Translations under genes and position numbers: made by a program
In this document: positions 26,039 through 34,510 of the stretch, in pieces
How the letters are laid out: each line of letters begins with the position of its first letter
How positions within the stretch are numbered: position 1 is the first letter of the stretch
Assembly (NCBI RefSeq): GCF_024266705.1
Contig: NZ_CP100757.1
Location: 1,550,001 to 1,614,000, forward strand
Direction of reading: 5' to 3'
Origin: Natrinema gelatinilyticum
GTDB lineage: Archaea; Halobacteriota; Halobacteria; Halobacteriales; Natrialbaceae
Length of the DNA: 64,000 nt
Notes under the pieces: model-generated
Told to the model about the DNA's origin: nothing
The model's input: only the letters and a program-made list of their open reading frames with translations
Database searches by the model: none

Positions 26039-27037
26039 ATGCAAATCGCAGTCTCAGACACAGTTGGTCCTGGGTCTGACATTCGTGAACAAGCCGAACT
26101 CGCTGCGGAACTCGGCTACGACTCGTACTGGACGCAGGAACTTATCGACGTCAAGGACGGGTTCACCACGGCGACCGCGCTCGGTGTGTGGGACATCGAC
26201 ATCGACATCGTCGTCGGGCTTCCGAGCCCGTACACGCGCCACCCGGCCATCATCGCGACGGTGCTATCCTCGATCGACGACTACGCCGACGGTCGCGTCG
26301 AGGGCCTGGCCATGGGAACGAGCGCCCCCGAGGTGATTCGGAAGCTCGGCATCGACATGGACCGGCCCATCAAGCGCCTCAGCGAGGCCAACGACATCCT
26401 CCGCGCTCTCATCGAGACGGGCGAGTGTACCTACGAGGGAGAGATCTACACGCTGAACAACTGGAAGCTCCGCGCAGAGTTCTCCGACGACATCCCGCTG
26501 TACGCCTGCGGGGCCGGGCCGGTCATGCAGGAGATGGCCACCGCGAAGTTCGACGGCCTCTGGCTGCCGTTCAATGCGACCGCCCCGTTCACGGCGGAAG
26601 TCGTTGAAACCGGCGAGGAGAACCTAGAGGAGTTCGGCCGCGACCGCGAGAAGTTTACTTACGCGCTGAACATCCCGACGGCCGTTGTCGACGAGGACTC
26701 CGAGATGAGCGTCGAGGAGCAGAAACGCGACATCCGGGAGTTCACAGCCTGGCACTGCTGCTCGGACCACATCAAGCCCCTCGTCGAGAAGGCCGGCGTG
26801 GACTACGACATCGACGCGCTCCGGACCGCCGTGCGGGAGAACGACTCCGAAGCGATGGCCGAGATCGTCGACCAGGAGTTCCTCGACGTCGTGGCCGCCG
26901 TCGGCTCCCCCGAACACGTCCGCGACCGCTACCTCGAGTACATAGACTCAGGCATCGACTGCCCGGTCATCTACAACTACGGGCCGCAGGAAGTGAAGAT
27001 GCGCAACGTCCAGGAGCTGGCACCCGAAAAGTTCTGA
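26039..27037 (+). CDS. F420-dependent luciferase-like oxidoreductase (Mer-related)
   Basis: A 332-residue TIM-barrel protein of the luciferase-like monooxygenase superfamily, F420 branch. It opens MQIAVSDTVGPGSDIREQA, followed by AAELGYDSYWTQELIDVKDG and LPSPYTRHPAIIATVLSSID, as in methylene-tetrahydromethanopterin reductase. PLYACGAGPVMQEMATAKFD and AAVGSPEHVRDRYLEYIDSG are also typical. Haloarchaea lack methanogenesis, so it more likely reduces or oxidises a catabolic intermediate with F420H2 or F420. The ATG at 26039 follows GGATAAAACTA by about 25 nt. It is convergent with the CoA-transferase genes and divergent from cofH. Confidence 0.9.
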   Translation: MQIAVSDTVGPGSDIREQAELAAELGYDSYWTQELIDVKDGFTTATALGVWDIDIDIVVGLPSPYTRHPAIIATVLSSIDDYADGRVEGLAMGTSAPEVIRKLGIDMDRPIKRLSEANDILRALIETGECTYEGEIYTLNNWKLRAEFSDDIPLYACGAGPVMQEMATAKFDGLWLPFNATAPFTAEVVETGEENLEEFGRDREKFTYALNIPTAVVDEDSEMSVEEQKRDIREFTAWHCCSDHIKPLVEKAGVDYDIDALRTAVRENDSEAMAEIVDQEFLDVVAAVGSPEHVRDRYLEYIDSGIDCPVIYNYGPQEVKMRNVQELAPEKF

Positions 27038-27235
27038 TTTAGACCACGGGCCCGCGGTTACTTCTCGTCAGAGGCCGATCGATACGTGCCGAATGGCCTG
27101 TCGCCCGCTGAGCGGACGACACTGTCTTCCTTCACTCGACCGGGAGCCGCTTCTCGAGCTGGACGGCACGCGAGTTGATGGACAGTCTGTCGCCAAAGTC
27201 GGGGTGAAGAAAAAACCGCGTCTACGTCCGTTGCG

Positions 27236-28003
27236 TCACCGGGCGCTCTCTATCCCATCGAGGAACGTACGCTCTTCGGTACTCGGCGGGTCGATCGATT
27301 CGACGTCATCGGCCACACCGATGTCGAAGCCGGTGTTCTCTTGGATTTCAACGACCGACGAATGGCTGTGGACCCCTTCGATCCGCATTTCCTTCGTCTC
27401 TGGGTCGAACCCGAGCAGCCCGAGATCCGTAACGACGCGGATGGTCTCGACGGATGGGAGCCCGGACTCCTCACGCGCGGAGCCGCCGGAAAGGTAGCCG
27501 GGCGAGGTGATGAAGTCGACTTCCTCGACGAACCGCTGCTTCTCGTGTTTCGTCACAACAGTCAATTCCTCGGCGAGCGCCGTGAGATCGCCGGCGCCGC
27601 CACCGCCAGTCAGGCGGACCTTCGGGTTATCGAACTCACCGATCGCCGACGTGTTGATGTTGCCGTGTTTGTCGATCTGAGCACAGCCGACCATGGCGCC
27701 GTCAATGTATCCTTTCTGCAGGAAGGCGAACGTGTCCGTAATCGGGGGAAGCATCAACGCCTGCCGCGATACGCGCATGGAGTTCGTCGACGAGGGGAAA
27801 TAATCCGTCGAGATCTCCGGGCCGATCGAACCGCCCTCGAAGACCATGACTAACTCCGGATTGTACAGCCGCTGGGCCAGCAGGGCTGCTCGCATGGGGA
27901 GCCCGATCCCAACGAACGTCGTTCCGTAGTCCTCGATGAGGTGCGAAGCGGTGACGACCATCTGGTCCTCGTCTGAGTAATCGGTGGAGTTATCATCGCT
28001 CAT
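27236..28003 (-). CDS. CoA-transferase subunit B (glutaconate/3-oxoacid type)
   Basis: A 255-residue beta subunit of a family I CoA-transferase. FEGGSIGPEISTDYFPSS carries the motif region of the catalytic Glu, and GCAQIDKHGNINTSAIGEFD and RLTGGGGAGDLTALAEELTV are typical of B subunits. The ATG at 28003 overlaps the stop codon of the A-subunit gene by 4 bp (ATGA), which decides the start over one 6 bp upstream. With subunit A it moves CoA between acids, a step that activates carboxylates for beta-oxidation-like breakdown. Confidence 0.9.
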   Translation of the reverse strand: MSDDNSTDYSDEDQMVVTASHLIEDYGTTFVGIGLPMRAALLAQRLYNPELVMVFEGGSIGPEISTDYFPSSTNSMRVSRQALMLPPITDTFAFLQKGYIDGAMVGCAQIDKHGNINTSAIGEFDNPKVRLTGGGGAGDLTALAEELTVVTKHEKQRFVEEVDFITSPGYLSGGSAREESGLPSVETIRVVTDLGLLGFDPETKEMRIEGVHSHSSVVEIQENTGFDIGVADDVESIDPPSTEERTFLDGIESAR

Positions 28004-28983
28004 TGCCATGCCTCGCGGAGGTGTTCCGTCGCTTCCTGATCTTTCGGGACATTTTGCATACTAATGATACACGAGAGTATCTCACGGGTGTCGAACTCAT
28101 CGAGATACTCTTCGAAGGTGTCTGGGTTATAGAAGTACCGCTGCAGGTAGTCGTCAATGCCGTCGAGCCCGTCTTCGGCGAGGTCGCCGCTGTACGCCTC
28201 GAAGTGTTCGAGCGACTGTTCGTAGTATCCCGGACACTCGTGTGGGAAGGAGCCAAAAGGAACCGAGATCACTTCGTCGACGCAGAAGTACGGGATGTCC
28301 GAACTCTCCGACCTGATCGTGTCTTCGCTCACAATTTCCTCGCACGTGACGATTGTCGTGTCCGCTGCCAGTGCCCCGTAGTAGTCGATCTGGGGCATCC
28401 CCGAAATCTGGACGTTGCCGTACGGGTCTGCCCGCTGTGCGTGAATGAGCGCGACGTCAGGGACGACTGCCGGGATGAGCGCGAGGTCGGACCCAGTGAA
28501 CGGACACTCCTGGACGATCGTGTCAGAGACCTCGACGAGATCCGAGCCGAGCATTGTCCGCGTCGGCAGGTACGGAATCCCCATGGCACCGGCCATCAGG
28601 CGGAGCCCATATCCGTAGTGGCTCCACTCCTGAACCCCCAGATCACCCTCCTCTATCGCCGTCCGCATAACGTCGGGGAGGATCGGTGGCACGGCCGATC
28701 CGAGCCAAGACGTCACCATCGTGTCGGCCGTGTCCGATTCAAGGAGGTAACTCCACTCGTAGCTGGCGAGATTACGGAGCACAGTCGTTTCTGTGACGTC
28801 GGATCGGACCAGTTCCCATAGAAGCGCCATCGGTGTTCGCGAGTAGAATGTTCCACCGACGTATATCACGTCTCCGTCATCGATGTGGTCGGTCGCCTTC
28901 TCCAGACGACCCGTCTTGTCCACCAATCGGGTCTCCCGATCGGCGGAACGTCGACGGACGTCCGTAATTGACGTAGGTAGCAT
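28000..28983 (-). CDS. CoA-transferase subunit A (glutaconate/3-oxoacid type)
   Basis: A 327-residue alpha subunit. It has DGDVIYVGGTFYSRTPMALL near the N-terminus, IPYLPTRTMLGSDLVEVSDT and HAQRADPYGNVQISGMPQID, all familiar from glutaconate CoA-transferase A chains. It is the first gene of a two-gene operon with subunit B. The ATG at 28983 follows the typical start; an earlier in-frame codon adds eleven residues without similarity. The codon use is less GC-rich than in the genes further left. Confidence 0.88.
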   Translation of the reverse strand: MLPTSITDVRRRSADRETRLVDKTGRLEKATDHIDDGDVIYVGGTFYSRTPMALLWELVRSDVTETTVLRNLASYEWSYLLESDTADTMVTSWLGSAVPPILPDVMRTAIEEGDLGVQEWSHYGYGLRLMAGAMGIPYLPTRTMLGSDLVEVSDTIVQECPFTGSDLALIPAVVPDVALIHAQRADPYGNVQISGMPQIDYYGALAADTTIVTCEEIVSEDTIRSESSDIPYFCVDEVISVPFGSFPHECPGYYEQSLEHFEAYSGDLAEDGLDGIDDYLQRYFYNPDTFEEYLDEFDTREILSCIISMQNVPKDQEATEHLREAWQ

Positions 28984-29783
28984 TGCTTCGCCTATTCCAC
29001 GTACCGCTACCATCAAAAGCTATTCGGGAGCCGATTGCCAATATCGGTTACTCGGCGCGAGGCCTTGGGTCGTCCAGACCGTCAACTCTGTCCGACCGCA
29101 GATGCTGTGAATTGCCTGAAAACATCGGCCCGTCGGCGACAGTGTTGTCACTCCAAAGCCAACGAGCGTTCGGCGTTCGACAGCTGCGAAGCTGCATACG
29201 AACACCGGACGATGGTGGTCTCGAGAGCTTGCAGTCGCGTCCTGTCGTGAATGGACTCGTCGCCATCGTTCCTCTCGACACCTATTCGAGATTGAGGGAT
29301 GATGCTACTCGACGACCACCGAAACCGTCGAAGCTACTAGATCCGTAGAAGGAAGTGAGGTCTTTCTGACTCTCGTCCATGCCGATGACGCTCTGCCGTC
29401 GCACTCCGTCCGGCAGCACGATCTCTCCAACCTGCTTGCTTCACAATCTAGCCTAACTAGACAGTATAGCCAGTGGCCACGAACTCAAATTGTCACTTTG
29501 TCTGAAGTGGGAATACACCGTTACCGCGAGCTAGTCGTCGCCCTGCTCAGTCACAATCCCCTTCACGCTCTTGGCGCAGGGGACTGACGTCCAAGAGAAG
29601 TCGATCGCCTCGCGTTCGTGATCGGTCAACTCGTCCTGACCGTCACGGCCGCGTTCGGAACGTCCTGTCACACCTAAATCCTCACTGTCTTGAGGACGTG
29701 GTTAGGACGCTCGAGGAGATTGCGAGATACCGGTTTGAGCTCATTTGGGTCCACCAACGAATTGTCGTAGCAGACTGACCGAA
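28984..29783. other. Intergenic region left of the origin
   Basis: No intact gene. On the minus strand a stretch at about 29532-29660 encodes GQDELTDHEREAIDFSW and ends KSVKGIVTEQGDD before a stop; it looks like the 3' end of a real haloarchaeal gene that has lost its front, but I do not recognise the family. Another minus-strand piece near 29310-29390 (VIGMDESQKDLTSFYGS) is equally unplaced. The region marks the switch from the GC-rich catabolic block to the origin. Confidence 0.5.
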
Positions 29784-29805
29784 CACCCCTCGTTTCCGTC
29801 GTTTC
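29784..29805 (+). repeat. Origin recognition box, downstream cluster, copy 1
   Basis: CACCCCTCGTTTCCGTCGTTTC in positions 29784-29805, the haloarchaeal ORB pattern: a G/C-rich run next to a GTTTCCGTCGTTTC core. It is followed by an unbroken run of cytosines (29810-29820) that could mislead sequencing. The copy at 29847 is identical over the same length. Confidence 0.75.
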
Positions 29806-29846
29806 CTCACCCCCCCCCCCTCCAGATTTCCGTCGTGTTTTTCGAC

Positions 29847-29868
29847 CACCCCTCGTTTCCGTCGTTTC
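29847..29868 (+). repeat. Origin recognition box, downstream cluster, copy 2
   Basis: Identical over 22 bp to the copy at 29784. Two weaker half-copies with the core ATTTCCGTCGTG (29826-29837) and ATTTCCGCCGTTTG (29885-29898) lie beside it. The cluster sits 25-140 bp beyond the 3' end of orc1/cdc6. Confidence 0.75.
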
Positions 29869-29922
29869 TTCACCCCCTCCCCAGATTTCCGCCGTTTGCT
29901 CCCACTTCCTAGCAGAGAGCAC

Positions 29923-31155
29923 TTACTCGCGAATCCAGTCCTGCATCCGACCGTCCTCGAGTATCGTTTCGCGAACAACCAGGGGGTCTTCGATGAGCCG
30001 GTTCTCCAGATGAATCCCACCAGCACTCCCCTTATTGATCTTTTCAATCTCGACGACACCGAGGAATGCTTGTTCTTTTAAAATGTCACGAAACCGTCGA
30101 ACGGAGAGGATGTCCATATCCAAGTGATTGCAGATCCGTTCATACTGGTCGTACACACGACCTGTTAGGAAGGCATCATCGTTGGAGATGATACTCAGCT
30201 CAGTTAACGCAAGCAACGCAGCCTTTGCCTGCGTGGGCGCGCCGTTTACAAGTTCTCTGAACCGATCCTTTTCCGCGTGTTGCTGAGCTTGACGCACGTG
30301 TTCTTCCTTTACTTGACCTGCATCGGCCTCATAGGCGACTTCCCCGGCGTGGCGAAGAATGTCGATTGCCTTCCGTGCATCGCCGTGTTCCTGAGCTGCA
30401 AAGGCCGCTGAGAGTGGGATCACGTCCTCGGTAAGAACACCGTCCTGGAAGGCGTCTTCACGATTGAACATGATTTCCCGAAGTTGGTTTGCGTCATACG
30501 GTTTGAAGAATAACTCCTTGTGCTGGAAGCTGCTTTTCACTCGCTCGTTCACGTTATCGACGTACTGGATCTTGTTACTAATCGCGATGACGCCAATACT
30601 GCATTCGATTTTACCCGCCTCCTCAGCGCGTGAGAGTTTCATCAGAACACTATCGTCGTTCATCAAGTCAATCTCGTCCAAGATGATGATTACAGAATCG
30701 AATTGTACATCGAGCGCCTTCCAGAGGAGTTTATAGTATTTCGACGTGCTGAGACCAGTGTGCGGAACAGCTATTCCAGTGATATGTTTATCATTTAATT
30801 TCGATGCAAGCGAGGAGATAACCTGTGTCTCTGTCTTATCTTCTGCACAATCGATATAGGCTGTCCCGATATCGACACCATCCTGAGCTGCATTTTGAGC
30901 ACGTTGACAAACGTGTTTTGAAACGAGTGATTTTCCAGTCCCCGTTTTCCCATAGATAATCACGTTCTCTGGTGCGTATCCGTGGACGGCGCCATTGAGG
31001 CGGTTCGCTAGTTTTGAAATTTCCTCATCACGACCGACGATCCGGTTAGCATCGGGAACATGGCCGATTTTCAGAAGATCCTTGTTCGCGAAGATACGAT
31101 GCCCCGATTCGAAGAGTGGATCGTTCACCGAACTTGGTGAAGAATCGTTCGTCAT
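29923..31155 (-). CDS. orc1: Orc1/Cdc6 replication initiator
   Basis: A 410-residue AAA+ initiator. Walker A GKTGTGKS is at 69-76, Walker B IIILDEID at 156-163, the sensor 1 Asn in VIAISNK near 194, and the sensor 2 Arg in GDARKAIDILRHAG. The C-terminal winged helix follows from about residue 300, including LDMDILSVRRFRDIL, and would contact the origin boxes. It binds the ORB repeats on both sides of the gene and loads the MCM helicase. Codon use is more AT-rich than in the catabolic genes to the left. The gene points away from the AT-rich origin, the normal haloarchaeal arrangement. Confidence 0.95.
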   Translation of the reverse strand: MTNDSSPSSVNDPLFESGHRIFANKDLLKIGHVPDANRIVGRDEEISKLANRLNGAVHGYAPENVIIYGKTGTGKSLVSKHVCQRAQNAAQDGVDIGTAYIDCAEDKTETQVISSLASKLNDKHITGIAVPHTGLSTSKYYKLLWKALDVQFDSVIIILDEIDLMNDDSVLMKLSRAEEAGKIECSIGVIAISNKIQYVDNVNERVKSSFQHKELFFKPYDANQLREIMFNREDAFQDGVLTEDVIPLSAAFAAQEHGDARKAIDILRHAGEVAYEADAGQVKEEHVRQAQQHAEKDRFRELVNGAPTQAKAALLALTELSIISNDDAFLTGRVYDQYERICNHLDMDILSVRRFRDILKEQAFLGVVEIEKINKGSAGGIHLENRLIEDPLVVRETILEDGRMQDWIRE

Positions 31156-31211
31156 TGAATATCACACGGTGTGAGCGGGGAGAGCATAAATCTAGTGGAG
31201 ATAGAGACTCC

Positions 31212-31229
31212 ATGTTTCCGTCGTTTCTT
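31212..31229 (+). repeat. Origin recognition box 3
   Basis: CCATGTTTCCGTCGTTTC: full core with a degenerate G/C-rich arm, on the orc1 side of the origin. A weaker relative, CATTTCCGACGTGAGGG, lies at 31291-31307. Confidence 0.65.
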
Positions 31230-31358
31230 TTCCAAATTTGGTGGAGATATACCACATAACGACGGTATAAGATCGTTGATAATTAAGCCGCATTTCCGAC
31301 GTGAGGGAGAAAAATCGGGGACAGCGTCGGGATAGGGTTCTTGAAGGCCGGACCCACA

Positions 31359-31377
31359 CACCCCACGTTTCCGTCGT
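31359..31377 (+). repeat. Origin recognition box 4
   Basis: CACCCCACGTTTCCGTCGT: G/C-rich arm and core in the same orientation as box 3; it borders the AT-rich region on the left. Confidence 0.7.
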
Positions 31378-31654
31378 AATTCATATCGACTGAAGTAGTT
31401 CGAGTTGAAGGCATCGTCCAAGAGTTGAGAAGTTAACGAGACACCTAGAAACGTCCCTTCACGGGTTTCTGTTGCAATCTAGTGAATCTAGTGAAGGGTG
31501 AATTTCCCTTGAGTGAACGAAGAATACTTGTTCACTCTATTAACGAAGTGTATTTAATGAGCCTTTCTCATTCCATACACTTTAATCTAGGTGTGAAGAT
31601 GAATGAGAGAGTACAAGTATAAGTCTTAATAGTGTTTCTCTCTATCGTCGTGGA

Positions 31655-31678
31655 GAAACGACGGAAACGTGGGGGGTG
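31655..31678 (-). repeat. Origin recognition box 5 (inverted)
   Basis: GAAACGACGGAAACGTGGGG continuing into GGTG: the same box on the other strand, bordering the AT-rich region on the right. Confidence 0.72.
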
Positions 31679-31721
31679 TAGTTCCCATTTCCTCTTTTCT
31701 CCTCCGACCATCTATTTTCAG

Positions 31722-31745
31722 TTACGTCGGAAACGTGGGGTGGGT
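31722..31745 (-). repeat. Origin recognition box 6 (inverted)
   Basis: TTACGTCGGAAACGTGGGGT, then GGGTG: a second inverted box 67 bp from box 5. Confidence 0.68.
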
Positions 31746-32093
31746 GTGGGTGTTTCCTTGTACAGACTCGCTCATCTGAAATGACCGGTCCCTTGTACTT
31801 CGACGTCACCGTTTCTCCCTCTCGCCACTGCCAGTAGTAGTAGCGATTGTTGTTGATCTCCTTGATCGTGATTGTCACCTTCGCGGGGACGTTGTCCGGA
31901 AGTCATCGGGTTGCCGCTTATTCTCATCCTCCTCGAGGTGAGCCTCACACTCTTTGTATTCAGCGACCTCCTCAGCATAGCGGGCTACGTCCCGAAGACG
32001 TTCTGGTGCAGACCCGTTGAGGGTATTGTCTAATTCAGTCGGAAATCCGCCGACAGGGTGGGTGGCTCGTAGGACATCGGCAATTACCTCGTG

Positions 32094-32123
32094 TCGCTCT
32101 TATGTAGAGCTGGGGAATGCCCC
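32094..32123 (+). repeat. Left terminal inverted repeat of the IS1595 element
   Basis: Exact reverse complement of 34511-34540 over 30 bp. Includes the transposase stop codon at 32100-32102. Confidence 0.88.
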
Positions 32124-32449
32124 CATAGCAAGGCAGTCGATGACGCTTACGAGGGATGCGCCAGCGAGATTCAATGAACGGATGATTCCAAATGTGTGAG
32201 CGGCCTGCTCCAAGCCGTGCTTGGACAGGCCGCGGAACTTCCGTAGCCACGGTTTGATGAGTGAAAAGAGGCACTCAACCTGGTTAATATGGACACCGTC
32301 AGGCGAGACGTACGTCTCGTCGTGCACAACGATCTGGTGAGTGTACTCCATCTGCCGATACGCTTGGAGACCATCAGTCCAGACCTCTCCCAGCGGCTGG
32401 GAGAGGTCTTCAGCCTCCTGTATTACTGGATCAAGGTCTGTTTCGTAAC

Positions 32450-33844
32450 CATTGGTGTTCGGTTAAGCACTGGATCGCCTCGTGAAGGCTTCAGCCACTC
32501 GTTCACTAAGTAAGAGGCGTGATTTCTCTGGTTGACGAGCGTCACGAAACAGCAACTCCGGCAGGTTCGGCGGTGGATGTCCGAACGACTGGGCCAACTC
32601 TTCGAGGATGAGCTGGGCGAGAGACCTTAAGGTCCTCGCCCAGCGTTCCCGAGGGAACACCGTCTCAGGAAACAGCTCCTGAAATATACCGAGCAAGGCT
32701 CTGCTGACCACAAGCGTCAGCAGAGCCGCCACAACCAGCAGTTCCACGATTGCTGGATCGCTTGTCTGGAACTTCTCCAGCCCATACAGCGATTTTAACT
32801 CCCGGAATAGCAATTCCACTTCCCACCGCAACCCATACAGCGCCGCAACTTGCCTCGGAGTGAACTCATCGGGCAGGTTCGTAACGTACAGATGGTAGTC
32901 GTCGGTGTCCTCGTTGCGGACACCGACGACGCGAAACTCCATCGTGTCGGTTGACTGTTTCCCAGCGTACGGCCGTCGCTTGAACGTGATCTCCACAGTC
33001 ACGTCTACGATCTCGCGTGTGAGGTCGCCCAGAACGTCCTGGAGGCGACGGTCTGGCAAGGAAATGGCGCGCCCGCGCCATTTCCGCCGCTCCCCGACGA
33101 TCAACGGGTTCGCGTTTGACTTCAGCCGCGTCAAAAAGAACCCGCCATTTTCCTCGATCAACGCGAACCGGCGGAAACTGTAGAACCCGAGATCGAACAG
33201 TAACAACCGGCCTCGCAGCCAGCTCCCTGTGCGGAGCTGGCTGCTCTCTTGGGTGCGTTCGTCGGTGAGCTGGAACTGTTCGAGGCTCTGAGTAGTGGCG
33301 TTTTGGACGAGGTGAAGCTTCGCGCCGGACTGATCCGAGTGAGTCGCTGGAAACTCGCTAAGGAGCCGATGCAACCGGAAAACGGTTGCATCGGCGATCA
33401 GCACATCACGAAACAACTCGAATTGTGGCGCGATCGTGTGGGGAACCGCGACCTCCTCGAGAGCGTGCTCGAGGAGGTCGCTCAACAGGGCACCAAGTGC
33501 TGGTGTGAACTGGTCATAGAAACTGGAGCGAGCAACAGTCTGGTTAGTCGCTGTGGAGTAGGCCCGCTGAAATCCGGCGATCGTGCGGGCTTCGCCGTCG
33601 ACGGCGAAGCCCATGATGAGCGTCCAGACGAGCATCGTGATGTCGATTGTCCGGTGGCGTTGGACGACATCGCGCTCGCGCGCGATGTCTTCGATACGTT
33701 CGGCTGGAAACAGGGAAGTCAGCCGCCGTCGTATGAGGTCCGGGGAGAGGGTCTTGAACACATTCTCTCCCCACGCGGTCTACAACGATAACTTCGTCAA
33801 TCGAGCGCAGTCTCTCGGTTTCATGTCTTAACCGAACACGGATG
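32450..33844 (-). mobile_element. IS4-family (ISH8-like) insertion sequence, complete
   Basis: A 1395-bp element inserted in the IS1595 transposase gene. Its ends are related inverted repeats (CATTGGTGTTCGGTTAAG on the left, CATCCGTGTTCGGTTAAG on the right strand), and it is flanked by a perfect 10-bp target duplication GTTTCGTAAC at 32440-32449 and 33845-33854. Ten base pairs and this length fit the ISH8 group. The clean duplication shows this insertion is younger than the surrounding element. Confidence 0.93.
32463..33761 (-). CDS. IS4-family transposase
   Basis: A 432-residue DDE transposase, apparently intact. The catalytic residues lie in LIADATVFRLHRLLSEFPAT (first Asp), LLLFDLGFYSFRRFALIEEN (second Asp) and GLRWEVELLFRELKSLYGLE (the Y-(2)R-(3)E-(6)K region with the Glu). 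It fills nearly all of its 1.4-kb element. The N-terminus MFKTLSPDLIRRRLTSLF and the length match halobacterial ISH8-type proteins. Confidence 0.93.
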   Translation of the reverse strand: MFKTLSPDLIRRRLTSLFPAERIEDIARERDVVQRHRTIDITMLVWTLIMGFAVDGEARTIAGFQRAYSTATNQTVARSSFYDQFTPALGALLSDLLEHALEEVAVPHTIAPQFELFRDVLIADATVFRLHRLLSEFPATHSDQSGAKLHLVQNATTQSLEQFQLTDERTQESSQLRTGSWLRGRLLLFDLGFYSFRRFALIEENGGFFLTRLKSNANPLIVGERRKWRGRAISLPDRRLQDVLGDLTREIVDVTVEITFKRRPYAGKQSTDTMEFRVVGVRNEDTDDYHLYVTNLPDEFTPRQVAALYGLRWEVELLFRELKSLYGLEKFQTSDPAIVELLVVAALLTLVVSRALLGIFQELFPETVFPRERWARTLRSLAQLILEELAQSFGHPPPNLPELLFRDARQPEKSRLLLSERVAEAFTRRSSA

Positions 33845-34510
33845 GTTTCGTAACTGATGCCAAGCTGGCCGTGAACAACCCGTAGCACGTCGCGGCACGC
33901 CGCGACGAGCGTTATCTGGTCGCCGTGTCGTCCACGCCAGCGCGAGCGTCCTGATCGAGACGACCCGCCGCGGTGACGGCTGTCCCGCGGCGGGTCTTGG
34001 CCTTTGTATCCTGAACAGACGCTGCTGGATTCATCGATTTGTACCGGTCCGTCGATTTCCTGCTGGAACTGGTTCCAGACGACCGGGAAGCCTCGCTGAA
34101 CCGCGGCTTCGACCTCTCGAATGGCGTAGTAGACGGTCTTGTACGCTCGATCGAGCAGTGTCGCAATTTTCGAGATACTCAACAGCGTGTCGGCATAGAG
34201 GATGAATGCGAGAAGCACCTCTCCAGTGGTGAGGTGCTTCTCGTGAAACGGTGTTCCGTAGGTGCAAACCGGCTTGAACCCGCAGCTTCGGCAGATAACA
34301 CGATTCGATGACGGCCACGTTTGGATGCTTGGATCACCGCATTCTGGACACGGAGCCTGCTCCCAGAATTTCTTGAGTCGCCGCTCGATTTGATCATCGA
34401 GCGGCTTCGTCTGCAGTTCAATCACTCCAAGATCAACGAGCTGTTGCAGCATCTTCCCGAATGCTGGCTGAGACATATTCTCTTGAGATCAGCCATCACA
34501 GTGTAACCGT

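Larger units (their letters stand above)
31196..31760. other. Replication origin (oriC-type) upstream of orc1/cdc6
   Basis: An AT-rich stretch (about 31380-31650) is flanked by origin boxes in opposite orientation: two on the orc1 side (31212 and 31359) and two on the far side (31655 and 31722). This inverted-ORB-around-DUE layout is the classic haloarchaeal origin. The AT-rich part contains an 8-bp inverted repeat CCCTTCAC/GTGAAGGG (31456-31463 and 31491-31498) and a tandem CTAGTGAAT/CTAGTGAAG. Origin activity is inferred from structure only. Confidence 0.85.
31642..32093 (-). pseudogene. Disrupted small haloarchaeal gene beside the origin
   Basis: The minus strand from 32093 reads ADVLRATHPVGGFPTELDNT, then APERLRDVARYAEEVAEYKE and ENKRQPDDF. 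A one-base shift near 31895-31902 leads into DNVPAKVTITIKEINNNRYY and YWQWREGETVTSKYKGPV. Together these form a short haloarchaeal protein, an acidic helix followed by a YYYWQWREG beta region, that I recall as a conserved hypothetical. The 5' end is cut off by the IS1595 element at 32094, and no matching start is found beyond that element. The open frame continues to 31642 through origin boxes 5 and 6, so that tail is probably not native protein. Function unknown. Confidence 0.72.
32100..34476 (-). pseudogene. IS1595-family transposase, interrupted by IS4 insertion
   Basis: The N-terminal part (from 34476) carries a zinc ribbon CPECGDPSIQTW ... CRSCGFKP, then LTTGEVLLAFILYADTLLS and the first catalytic region GPVQIDESSSVCSGYKG. 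It breaks at GISYET. The C-terminal part resumes at 32449 with DLDPVIQEAEDLSQPLGEVW, TDGLQAYRQMEY and NQVECLFSLIKPWLRKFRG, the DDE-type end of the family. Joining 34476-33855 to 32449-32100 gives 972 bp, 323 codons with no stop, so the only lesion is the inserted element. It could still move if an intact copy elsewhere supplies transposase. Confidence 0.9.

Noticed and set aside
29784..29898. Repeat cluster as a possible CRISPR array
   Set aside because: Only two full copies, irregular spacing, no cas genes, and the repeat is the haloarchaeal origin box.
29682..30059. Minus-strand open frame through the downstream origin boxes
   Set aside because: Its repetitive TTETRG and GGGE stretches are translations of the origin boxes and poly-C run. 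It overlaps the orc1 gene in another frame.
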